From the NCBI GenBank assembly GCA_049601975.1, contig JBMYRC010000124.1, positions 1 through 12,113 on the forward strand: a DNA stretch of 12,113 nucleotides. The letters run 5' to 3'. The translations under genes were made by a program, and so were the position numbers. The notes beneath the pieces were generated by a model. That model ran no database searches. It was not told the origin of the DNA and saw nothing but the letters and a program-made list of their open reading frames with translations. The first letter of the stretch is position 1, and each line of letters begins with the position of its first letter. This DNA comes from UBA6544 sp049601975 (GTDB lineage: Bacteria > Pseudomonadota > Alphaproteobacteria > UBA8366). Shown here in pieces: positions 1 through 6,807 of this stretch.

Positions 1-2
1 TC

Positions 3-1166
3 ATGTCTAAAATCATTATCATCGGCGGCGGCGTCATCGGCTCCGGATTGGCCTGGCAACTGGCAAAGGCGGGTGCGGCCGCGGACGTTGTGGTCATTGA
101 GCCGGATCCGACTTACGAATTTGCCGCCACACCGCGCGCATTTGGAGGCATTCGTTTTGTCCAAGGGCTGCGCGAGAATCTGGAAATGTCCCTTTACGGG
201 CGCAAGATCTACGAGAATTTCACGACCACCGTGGACACCGGCGAAGACCCGGTGGAGATAGGATTTCACGAATGCGGCTATATGTTCCTCGGCTATGGAG
301 ATATGGTCCGTGCGTTCGAAGCCGACCATGAAATGTTGAGCGACGCTGGCGGCGACGTCCGTCTAATGGACAGAGCCGCATTGCAAGCGCTTATGCCGTC
401 CTTCAATTTCGCCGATGTGGATGCGGCTCTCTATTCACCCCATGATGCGCGGATTGACCCCCATGCGGCACTGCAAGGGTACCGACGGGCAGCGATACGC
501 CTTGGCATTCGTTATTTGAAAGATCGCGTGGTCGATATCGAACACAACGGCAAGCAGGCACTCTCGGTCAAGCTTGAGAGTGGTGAGAAAGTCGACGGGG
601 ATATTATCGTTAATGCCGCCAATTGTTGGGCGCCGGATATTTGTCGAATGGTCGGCATGGAAATCCCAGTCGAACCAGTGCGTCGGCAAACATTCTTCTT
701 CGACATTCAGGGCGAGATCGAAGCATTTCCCGGCGTGCGCGACCATACGGGTCTCAGCGTTCGTCCAGATGGCGCAGGTTTCGTGACCGGCAAGACGGCC
801 GCGGGCCGTGACGCCGGCTTTAATTGGGATTTGGATCACCGCGAATTCGATGATGATTTATGGCCTTTGATGGCACATCGTAGCCCATCCTTCGAAGCAG
901 TGAAGTACAAAGGCGGCTGGGTTGGCCATTACGATCAAAATCGTCTGGACGGTAACCCGATCCTCGGACGTTGGACCGACGGGCTGGAGAATTTCATAGT
1001 CGCCGCCGGATTTTCAGGGCACGGGCTGCAGCATGCGCCTGCTGTCACGCGGGGACTCTCCGAGCTGATTTTGCATGGCGAATATCGTAGTTTCGACCTT
1101 TCCTTATTTTCGTATCGCCGGGTTATTGAAAACACACCGATACCCGATTCCGGACCGACGCCATAA
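3..1166 (+). CDS. FAD-dependent oxidoreductase, DAO family (glycine/sarcosine oxidase or FOXRED1-like)
   Basis: Predicted flavoprotein oxidising a C-N bond of an amino acid or secondary amine; substrate unknown. The 387-residue product starts with a dinucleotide-binding fold: GGGVIGSG at residues 8-15 and Glu33 ending the second strand, the usual ribose ligand. TPRAFGGIR near residue 50 resembles the family's SGGIR segment. The C-terminal FAD signature AAGFSGHGLQHAPA is at about 334-347, preceded by a DGNPILG segment. The Cys that binds FAD covalently in monomeric sarcosine oxidase appears to be Gly here, so FAD is probably non-covalent. Length is normal for the family and the Rossmann motif sits right after the ATG, so the gene looks complete although it begins 2 nt inside the window. 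It has no signal peptide and is probably cytosolic. A 65-nt gap separates it from the PMH-type hydrolase, so it may share that transcript. The family is clear; the substrate is not. Confidence 0.88.
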   Translation: MSKIIIIGGGVIGSGLAWQLAKAGAAADVVVIEPDPTYEFAATPRAFGGIRFVQGLRENLEMSLYGRKIYENFTTTVDTGEDPVEIGFHECGYMFLGYGDMVRAFEADHEMLSDAGGDVRLMDRAALQALMPSFNFADVDAALYSPHDARIDPHAALQGYRRAAIRLGIRYLKDRVVDIEHNGKQALSVKLESGEKVDGDIIVNAANCWAPDICRMVGMEIPVEPVRRQTFFFDIQGEIEAFPGVRDHTGLSVRPDGAGFVTGKTAAGRDAGFNWDLDHREFDDDLWPLMAHRSPSFEAVKYKGGWVGHYDQNRLDGNPILGRWTDGLENFIVAAGFSGHGLQHAPAVTRGLSELILHGEYRSFDLSLFSYRRVIENTPIPDSGPTP

Positions 1167-1231
1167 ACTCCTTTTGCGTGCCATAAGAGCTTGAATGACG
1201 CACCGCTCCAGCGATGCTATGCTTTGTTTAT

Positions 1232-2794
1232 ATGACCCGTGAAATTAAAAATATTCTCCTATACGTAGCAGATCAGTGGCGTTGCGATACCATAGGAGCA
1301 ATGGGACATCCCACTGTTCACACGCCGAATATTGACGCATTCGCAGCCGAATCCGTCACATTTTTTCGCCATTACTGCCAAGCTCTCCCATGCGGACCAT
1401 CGCGCGCCTCCATACTGACTGGCCTATACCTGCACAACCACCGGGTCGTAAGCAACGGAACACCCCTACCCGCCGACATACGCAACGTTGCCCAACATCT
1501 GCAAGAGGCTGAATATAGTCCAGCTCTGTTCGGATATACGGACACGCCGCTGGACCCAGATGTTCAACCGAACGCATTTAACGGCACGAGCGCCGAGGAC
1601 TGGATTTGCCCAGGCTTCACCGCCATCGCTCCCTTTTTATTTGCCGATGGGTTTTCCGGATGGGCCGCTAAATTGGCGGCAAAAGGATATACGTTGCCTG
1701 ATGATCCACGGCATTTGTGGGATCCATCGAATGAACCTTACACACCAGCGAAGAATGGTCTGCTGGCACCGTCGCGCATCGCTACCGCCGATACTGATAC
1801 GGCTTGGCTGACAGATCAGCTATTGGTCTATGTAGATGCAATGGCGGAGCGGCCCTGGTTCGCCCATTTCAATTGCTTGAAGCCGCATCCACCGCTCTTC
1901 GCATCGCGGCCATATGATACTCTGCACAATCCAGCCGATATCCCGCTGCCCCTTGGCACGCAAAATCGCGATCAAATCGCCGCTCAGCATCCCTGGCTCG
2001 CCTACGAGTACGACGCGCAGGAAAGCCGCCGGGCGGAATATCCATCGGAGAAAGCGTCGATCGCCGAATATAACGAGTGGGACGCCCGCCGGTTGCGGGT
2101 CGCTTATTACGGCAATTGCAGCGAAATCGACGCGCAGTTCGGGCGCATCATCGACCGACTGAAATTCGCGGGGGTTTACGACGAAACACTTATCATTTTC
2201 TGCTCCGACCATGGCGAACAACTCGGCAATAATGGATTTTGGGGCCGTCGCGGACCCTATGATGGCAATTTTCATGTCCCCATGATCGTCCGCGACCCTC
2301 GAGAAGCGGCCGACAGCGTGCGCGGCAGCCGCGTGAACGCGTTCACGGAACACGTCGATCTCCTGCCGACTATCTTGGACGCTCTGAACTTGGAGAACAC
2401 CGACACTGTTGACGGCCATTCATTGGTGCCATTTCTACAAGGTGCACCTCCGCCGGTGTGGCGTGACGCGGTGCATTTCGCATACGACTTCCGCGACTTG
2501 ACCGGTAAATCCGTGGAAACAGCGCTGGGCCTCGCCAGCACCGAGTGTCACTTCCGGGCCGTCCGCGGCGAGCGTTGGAAATATGTTGAATTTCCCACAC
2601 TCCCACCTTTGCTGTTCGACATGGTGAACGACCCCGGCGAAGGCACAGATCTCGCCGGTGATCCGAGTTTTAGCGATATAATATCCGAATATTCGGACCG
2701 TCTGCAGGACCTCGCCGAGCAATTACCCAGGCGCGATCTCAGCGGCTGGTTTCAACCCTACGGTGGAGAACTGCGCCAATACGACGTCATGTAA
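1232..2794 (+). CDS. Sulfatase-superfamily hydrolase, phosphonate monoester hydrolase / phosphodiesterase type
   Basis: Alkaline-phosphatase-superfamily enzyme with a formylglycine nucleophile, expected to cleave phosphonate monoesters, phosphodiesters and perhaps sulfate esters. Numbered from the Met at 1232 (520 aa): Asp14 in VADQWR is a metal ligand; CGPSR at 54-58 is a canonical C-x-P-S-R site whose Cys54 should be converted to formylglycine; a further metal pair lies in CSDHGEQLG. The LTGLYLHNHR run after the nucleophile, Asn75, Tyr102, the KPHPP motif and the C-terminal LPPLLFD...LAGDPSF segment resemble the Rhizobium/Burkholderia PMH enzymes more than arylsulfatases. Compared from memory with R. 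leguminosarum PMH, Thr107 is Asp104 here and the catalytic Lys337 region reads GRRG. I prefer 1232 (MTREIKN) because known PMHs begin MTRKN; an in-frame ATG at 1214 would add six residues. Neither start has a clear Shine-Dalgarno. No signal peptide. The next gene begins 18 nt downstream. Confidence 0.82.
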   Translation: MTREIKNILLYVADQWRCDTIGAMGHPTVHTPNIDAFAAESVTFFRHYCQALPCGPSRASILTGLYLHNHRVVSNGTPLPADIRNVAQHLQEAEYSPALFGYTDTPLDPDVQPNAFNGTSAEDWICPGFTAIAPFLFADGFSGWAAKLAAKGYTLPDDPRHLWDPSNEPYTPAKNGLLAPSRIATADTDTAWLTDQLLVYVDAMAERPWFAHFNCLKPHPPLFASRPYDTLHNPADIPLPLGTQNRDQIAAQHPWLAYEYDAQESRRAEYPSEKASIAEYNEWDARRLRVAYYGNCSEIDAQFGRIIDRLKFAGVYDETLIIFCSDHGEQLGNNGFWGRRGPYDGNFHVPMIVRDPREAADSVRGSRVNAFTEHVDLLPTILDALNLENTDTVDGHSLVPFLQGAPPPVWRDAVHFAYDFRDLTGKSVETALGLASTECHFRAVRGERWKYVEFPTLPPLLFDMVNDPGEGTDLAGDPSFSDIISEYSDRLQDLAEQLPRRDLSGWFQPYGGELRQYDVM

Positions 2795-2812
2795 ACCAAG
2801 GACGTTTAAGCC

Positions 2813-3670
2813 ATGAAATTTATTCACGTCACCGACACACATTTGGTCCCGCCGGGAGACATGCTCTGCGCCTTAGAGCCCTCACAACGGCTCAACCAAG
2901 TGATCAACTGCGTCAATCAAATGGATGGCGATGCAGATTTCATGGTGCTTACCGGCGACCTCTCCTATCACGGCCTGGAGCCCGCCTACCGAACCTTACG
3001 CGACATTCTGGAACCGCTCGATATGCCGTGCCATCTCATGATCGGCAATCACGATGACCGCGAAAGCTTCAAGCGCATTTTTCCCAAAACACCGACCGAC
3101 CCCAATGGATTTGTTCAATATACGGTGGAGACCGAGCACGGTGCTTTTATCATGCTGGATTCCGTAAAGCATGAGCAATCGCACGGCATTCTCTGCGAAA
3201 AGCGGCTGGGATGGCTTGAGGGGCAACTGCAAAAATACGCAGACCAACCGGTTTATATTTTTCTCCACCACCCGCCCTTCCAGGTCGGGATCGGCTCGCT
3301 CGACGATTGCATGTTGGAAGATCCAGCACCGCTTGGGCGGCTGTTGCTGCAGCATGGTGATGTACGGCATCTCTTCTACGGGCACGTTCACCGCGCCATC
3401 GCGGGTTCTTGGCTCGGCATTCCGGCAACGACGCTGCCTGGCACCAATCATCAGGTCGGCCTCTATCTTGGACCCGAGCCGGACATGCTCGGCAGTCACG
3501 AGCCGCCCGCCTACGGCGTTTGCCTAATCGAGAAAGAGTCGGTCGTCATCCACATGCGACACTTCCTCGACGAGAGCCCGCGCTTTCTTCTCGCCGACCC
3601 AAAATCGAAATCAGCCGCGAGTGCCGCCGAACTCTCACCCCTTCCTGATAAAATTCGCGGCCACGCCTGA
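2813..3670 (+). CDS. Class III cyclic-nucleotide / glycerophosphodiester metallophosphodiesterase (GpdQ-like)
   Basis: Binuclear metallophosphoesterase hydrolysing phosphodiesters; closest in feel to GpdQ, the promiscuous glycerophosphodiesterase, and to CpdA-type cAMP phosphodiesterases. The 285-residue product (GpdQ is about 274) shows all signature blocks in order: Asp8 and His10 in VTDTH, Asp49 in LTGDL, Asn79-His80-Asp81 in GNHDD, His152/His153 in HHPP, and His191/His193 in GHVH. These supply the two-metal site. TLPGTNHQV at about 207-215 matches the GpdQ-type extension that shapes the substrate pocket and oligomer. Cytosolic, no signal peptide. The ATG is preceded by AAGGA at 2798-2802, 10 nt away. 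It follows the PMH-type gene by 18 nt, so two phosphodiesterases of unrelated fold are probably co-expressed. The C-terminal tail after residue 260 is polar and poorly conserved. Regulatory cAMP hydrolysis is possible; the neighbour favours a catabolic role. Confidence 0.88.
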   Translation: MKFIHVTDTHLVPPGDMLCALEPSQRLNQVINCVNQMDGDADFMVLTGDLSYHGLEPAYRTLRDILEPLDMPCHLMIGNHDDRESFKRIFPKTPTDPNGFVQYTVETEHGAFIMLDSVKHEQSHGILCEKRLGWLEGQLQKYADQPVYIFLHHPPFQVGIGSLDDCMLEDPAPLGRLLLQHGDVRHLFYGHVHRAIAGSWLGIPATTLPGTNHQVGLYLGPEPDMLGSHEPPAYGVCLIEKESVVIHMRHFLDESPRFLLADPKSKSAASAAELSPLPDKIRGHA

Positions 3671-3717
3671 TCCCTGTGTCTGCGCAACGGACGGATTACC
3701 TTTCTCCTTAAGATGCA

Positions 3718-3724
3718 AAGGGAG
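3718..3724 (+). promoter_or_regulatory. Shine-Dalgarno supporting a TTG start
   Basis: AAGGGAG ends 8 nt before the TTG at 3733. No in-frame ATG exists near the N-terminus of the following CoA-transferase, and the conserved LVLEIADGWSAGAAAGRLL segment begins about residue 11 from this TTG. The ribosome site therefore decides the unusual start. The ATG at 3713 is out of frame. Confidence 0.7.
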
Positions 3725-3732
3725 CTTGGGAT

Positions 3733-4875
3733 TTGGCGTCGCCATTCTGCATAGAAGACACACTGGTTCTCGAAATCGCTGATGGTTGGAGCGCCGGCGC
3801 GGCAGCCGGTCGCCTGTTGTCGGAGCTTGGCGCCCGTGTCGTGAAACTAGAGCCGCCAGAGGGGGACCGTCTGCGGCACATCGGGCCGGGCACGGATGGC
3901 GGGAGCAGCACTAGCTTTCGCACCCTCAACACCAACAAGGAAAGCATCGCCCTCGATATCGCCGCCAACACCGGACATCAAACCCTGGATGCTCTCTTGG
4001 CAAAGTGCGATATCCTCCTCACCGATCAAACCACGATCACGGACCGAGCCGCCGGACTGGACCCGAACGCCTTGGCAGACCGGCACCCACACCTTGTGCA
4101 GTGTCACTTCTCACCCTTCGGACTGACGGGACCGCTAGCCGGTCGGGCGGGCGGCGACTTCGTGGCGCAAGCGATGGGCGGCATTATCGCGACGACGGGA
4201 CACCCTGGCGAATTACCCCATAAGGCGGGGCCACCCCTCGCGGTTCACAACGCCGCGCTGGTGGGTGGAGCCTCGATCCTGGCAGCCCTGTATCAGCGCG
4301 CCGACACCAGCAACGGTGCGCTGATCGATATGTCGCTCTATGACGGCATGGTCTCGCTGCTCTACACATTTATGCCCGGGTATTTCATCTCTGGAAAAGC
4401 GCCCGGCCCGCAGGGCAATCAACACCCGATGGCGGCTCCTTGGGACAACTATCCCACCAAGGACGGTTGGGTCATCATCTGCATGGCAGATGACCGGCAA
4501 TGGCGAAATTTCCTCGATCTGATCGGCAAGTCGGAATTGGCCGACGATCCCCGCTACATGACCAACGATGAACGGGTGACCGACGAAATCCGTCCTGAAG
4601 TCAATCAGCTGGTGATCGACTTCCTGGCCGACAAAACCACCGAAGAGGCTCTCAAAGTTTTGACCGAGGGACAGGTTCCGGCGGGGCCCATCTATAATTT
4701 GTTGGAGTTGATGGAAGACAAACAGTTCCAATCCCGGGAAATGGTCCAAACACTCCTTGATGAGAACGGCACGCCTTACCTAACCCCCGGCAGCATCTTC
4801 AAGATGAGCGAGACGCCGGGACAAATCTATCGCCGCGCCCCTGGCCTCGACGAACATTCGGAGATCGCATCGTGA
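3733..4875 (+). CDS. CaiB/BaiF (class III) CoA-transferase-like subunit lacking the catalytic Asp
   Basis: Family III CoA-transferase fold of 380 residues, close to the usual 380-430. The N-terminal pattern LVLEIADGWSAGAAAGRLL then LGARVVKLEPPEGDRLR (about 11-48) is the family's CoA-binding Rossmann half; the SPFGLTGPLAGRAGGDFVAQAMGG block is at about 127-150. In active enzymes (Frc Asp169) an Asp lies 15 residues before the Leu of ILAAL or its equivalent. Here that position is Val171 (codon GTT, 4243-4245), and the GRGQ motif after the helix is replaced by SNGA (about 193-196). The protein therefore cannot form the usual aspartyl-CoA anhydride and is probably a structural or substrate-binding partner of the next gene, as BbsE is thought to be in benzylsuccinate CoA-transferase BbsEF. 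The start is TTG with a good ribosome site. The stop overlaps the next gene's GTG by 4 nt, implying translational coupling. Substrate unknown. Confidence 0.87.
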   Translation: MASPFCIEDTLVLEIADGWSAGAAAGRLLSELGARVVKLEPPEGDRLRHIGPGTDGGSSTSFRTLNTNKESIALDIAANTGHQTLDALLAKCDILLTDQTTITDRAAGLDPNALADRHPHLVQCHFSPFGLTGPLAGRAGGDFVAQAMGGIIATTGHPGELPHKAGPPLAVHNAALVGGASILAALYQRADTSNGALIDMSLYDGMVSLLYTFMPGYFISGKAPGPQGNQHPMAAPWDNYPTKDGWVIICMADDRQWRNFLDLIGKSELADDPRYMTNDERVTDEIRPEVNQLVIDFLADKTTEEALKVLTEGQVPAGPIYNLLELMEDKQFQSREMVQTLLDENGTPYLTPGSIFKMSETPGQIYRRAPGLDEHSEIAS

Positions 4876-6044
4876 CCGCGCCCCTCAAAGGTATCCGGGT
4901 CCTGGAATTGGGCGCCTATACGACCGGACCGCTTTCGGCGCGCTACCTCTCCAACCTCGGTGCCGAAGTGGTAAAGGTTGAACCGCTGAAGGGCGAATCG
5001 ATCCGGGGCTTTGCCTATAAGATCGACGGCGTCAGTTATATCTTTCATGTCCACAACCTGAACAAGCGCGGCGTCGCGATTGACACTATGAGCGATCGCG
5101 GCAAGGACGTGTTGCTAGAATTGGTACGCACATCCGACGTCTTGATCGAAAATTTCGCCTTCGGCCGCATGAAAAGTTGGGGCCTTTCCTACGACGACCT
5201 CTCGGCGATCAATCCGGGCCTAATTTACTGCTCGCTCTCCGGGTTCGGCCACGACGGCCCGTACCGGGACATGCGCGCCTTCGACACGGTCATCCAAGGC
5301 ATGGCTGGCGTGATGAGCCTGACCGGCACCAAGGATTACCCGCCGACAAAGATCGGTGTCTCGTCCGCTGACAATGTCGGGGCGGCCACCGGCACCATGG
5401 CCATCACCGCGGCCCTGCACCACAAGCGACGCACCGGGCGCGGCCAGCACATCAACATCTCCATGCATGACGTCCAGGGCTGGATGTCGAGCGAAGCCTG
5501 GGCCTATCTAGATGCGCCCGGCGGGCCACAGCGGGACGGCAACCATCACAGCTCCCTAGCACCGCAGAACCTTTACGAGACAGCCGATGGCATGATTGTC
5601 ATCGAGGTCGAAACACAGACCCATCTGGACGGTGTGACTGCGTTGCTAGGGCTTCCCGCCTGCGCGCTGGAGGCGGGAAAATCACGCGAGGCTGAATTCG
5701 ATGATGCGTTCAGTGCCTGGGCACAAGGCATAGCAACGGAAGACGCGATCACCGATTGCGACCGCCACGGCGTACCTGCGGGAAAGATCCAAAGCATGGC
5801 CGAAATCGCAGAGGCTTCTCATACTTGGTCGCGAGAGATGTTGGTCGAATTAGAGCACCCGACCAGCGGTCCACTGAAACTATTGGGCTCACCCTTTAAG
5901 TCATCCCAATCACCGGGCGTGGTGGCGCGAACCGCGCCAGCTATCGGGCAGCACACCCGCGAAGTGCTGGCGGAGCTCTTGGGATACGACGAGGCTACAT
6001 TGGATGGCCTTGCGAAGGACGGCGTGATTGGCATTCAGGAATAG
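4872..6044 (+). CDS. CaiB/BaiF (class III) CoA-transferase, catalytic subunit
   Basis: Transfers CoA between an acyl-CoA donor (often succinyl-CoA or formyl-CoA) and a carboxylic acid. The 390-residue product shows the complete family pattern: LKGIRVLELGAYTTGPLSARYL at 5-26, LGAEVVKVEPLKGESIR at 29-45, LIENFAFGRMKSWGL at about 91-105, YCSLSGFGHDGPYRD at 119-133, and the catalytic Asp167 in SSADNVGAATGTM (codon GAC, 5370-5372). TGRGQHINISMHD follows. The gene starts with GTG at 4872, overlapping the previous stop as GTGA, so its translation is coupled to that of the Asp-less paralogue. The pair is likely a heteromer with this chain catalytic. It is the last gene of the plus-strand group; a hairpin follows its stop by 3 nt. 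The acid substrate cannot be predicted. Confidence 0.93.
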   Translation: MTAPLKGIRVLELGAYTTGPLSARYLSNLGAEVVKVEPLKGESIRGFAYKIDGVSYIFHVHNLNKRGVAIDTMSDRGKDVLLELVRTSDVLIENFAFGRMKSWGLSYDDLSAINPGLIYCSLSGFGHDGPYRDMRAFDTVIQGMAGVMSLTGTKDYPPTKIGVSSADNVGAATGTMAITAALHHKRRTGRGQHINISMHDVQGWMSSEAWAYLDAPGGPQRDGNHHSSLAPQNLYETADGMIVIEVETQTHLDGVTALLGLPACALEAGKSREAEFDDAFSAWAQGIATEDAITDCDRHGVPAGKIQSMAEIAEASHTWSREMLVELEHPTSGPLKLLGSPFKSSQSPGVVARTAPAIGQHTREVLAELLGYDEATLDGLAKDGVIGIQE

Positions 6045-6047
6045 AAA

Positions 6048-6076
6048 GCTCATCCTGAGCCTGTCGAAGGACGAGC
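6048..6076. repeat. Palindromic intergenic repeat / possible bidirectional terminator
   Basis: Arms GCTCATCCT (6048-6056) and AGGACGAGC (6068-6076) form a 9-bp stem with one A-C mismatch and an 11-nt loop GAGCCTGTCGA. The core matches the widespread 'CCTGAGCxTGTCGAAGG' intergenic palindrome. It fills much of the 51-nt spacer between two converging genes, 3 nt after one stop and 19 nt from the other. There is no U-tract on the plus side, so intrinsic termination is uncertain; a REP-like mRNA-end or Rho-associated role is equally possible. Confidence 0.6.
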
Positions 6077-6095
6077 CCACCATCGCAAAACACCA

Positions 6096-6779
6096 TCACT
6101 CCAACGCCACCGTGTGAACCGTCCCCTCATTGCTGCCCGTGAGCTTACGGGTCAGGTCCAAACTAAAAACATGCTTCATCGCAACATCGATATTCGGATT
6201 GCGGCGTAGTAGGCCGCGCAATGCTTCTTCGGGCCAGAACACATAGCGGCACGGCACCGCTGCGGTAACCGTCGCTGACGCATCTCCGCCCTGGATGAAA
6301 GACATCTCGCCGATCAGCGCACCGTCGCGCGCGCGGCCTATTTCATTACCATCCCGGGCGACAGAAACTTCACCACTAAACAGCAATCGCAGCCCGTCGA
6401 CGGCCTCTCCTTCGGACGCAAAAACCAATCCTTCCGCTGCATCACGCCATTCCGCGATACGTATCAGTTTCATATATTCGACGGGCGAGAAGTCCTTGAA
6501 GATCGTCTCGTAGAGCTCCTGTTCATCCTCATTAAATTGGATTGAATAGCGTTCCGCCAGAATGCCCACAATGCGCCACAAATTGATCGCAGTGAAGACA
6601 CCGAGCCAGAAGATTGGCAACCAGAGCGGTCCGACAGGCAGGAAATAATTATACCCTATCCCCACCAACGCACTGACGATTGCGAGAAACCGCAGTAGCA
6701 AAATATCCTTGAGATAAAACGAAATCGCTGTGAGTAGAAAAGCAAGATGCCCGATGAATTCGACTAGGGTTAGCTCCAT
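6096..6779 (-). CDS. Membrane protein with cyclic-nucleotide-binding-like (Popeye-type) domain
   Basis: A 227-residue protein with three predicted membrane helices in the first third (about 7-23, 27-46 and 51-73), then a cytosolic cNMP-binding beta-roll at about 95-205. This order, three helices then one cNMP domain, resembles Popeye-domain (POPDC) proteins, known as cAMP-binding membrane proteins in animals and also present in bacteria. The domain shows LRLLFSGEVSVARDG (130-144) and the phosphate-binding cassette IGEMSFIQGGDASATV (156-171). Gly157-Glu158 are kept, but the canonical Arg that contacts the cyclic phosphate (PR-T/S-A-T) is Ala167, so binding of cAMP or cGMP is doubtful or altered. 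There is no DNA-binding or kinase domain, so any output is by interaction. An AGAGG ribosome site lies about 6 nt before the ATG. It is 28 nt downstream of the MmgE/PrpD gene, at the promoter-distal end of the minus-strand operon. Confidence 0.78.
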   Translation of the reverse strand: MELTLVEFIGHLAFLLTAISFYLKDILLLRFLAIVSALVGIGYNYFLPVGPLWLPIFWLGVFTAINLWRIVGILAERYSIQFNEDEQELYETIFKDFSPVEYMKLIRIAEWRDAAEGLVFASEGEAVDGLRLLFSGEVSVARDGNEIGRARDGALIGEMSFIQGGDASATVTAAVPCRYVFWPEEALRGLLRRNPNIDVAMKHVFSLDLTRKLTGSNEGTVHTVALE

Positions 6780-6807
6780 ATTCGCCTCTCAAAATTCATA
6801 TATCCGG

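Noticed and set aside
1214..1231. Six-residue longer start for the PMH-type gene
   Set aside because: No ribosome site favours it and family members begin at the MTR- residue; retained only as an alternative.
1167..1231. Promoter between the oxidase and the PMH-type gene
   Set aside because: TTGAAT is present, but no convincing -10 element lies at proper spacing; not supportable by eye.
1820..2419. 199-residue open frame on the minus strand inside the PMH-type gene
   Set aside because: It is antisense to a gene with complete sulfatase motifs, has no recognisable motif and no ribosome site; typical GC-driven shadow.
2996..3499. 167-residue minus-strand open frame inside the metallophosphodiesterase
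   Set aside because: The plus-strand protein has every metal-binding motif across this interval; the antisense product is low-complexity in character and unrecognisable.
3701..3724. Possible small hairpin (CTCCTT with AAGGGAG) hiding the ribosome site of the TTG-start gene
   Set aside because: Short stem with a bulge; could easily arise by chance and there is no second fold or conserved element to support a switch.
4213..4749. 178-residue minus-strand open frame inside the first CoA-transferase
   Set aside because: Antisense shadow of a conserved gene; no family resemblance.
3733..4875. First CoA-transferase gene as a decaying pseudogene
   Set aside because: The frame is intact, of full length, has a ribosome site and is coupled to the next gene; loss of the Asp looks like a specialised subunit instead.
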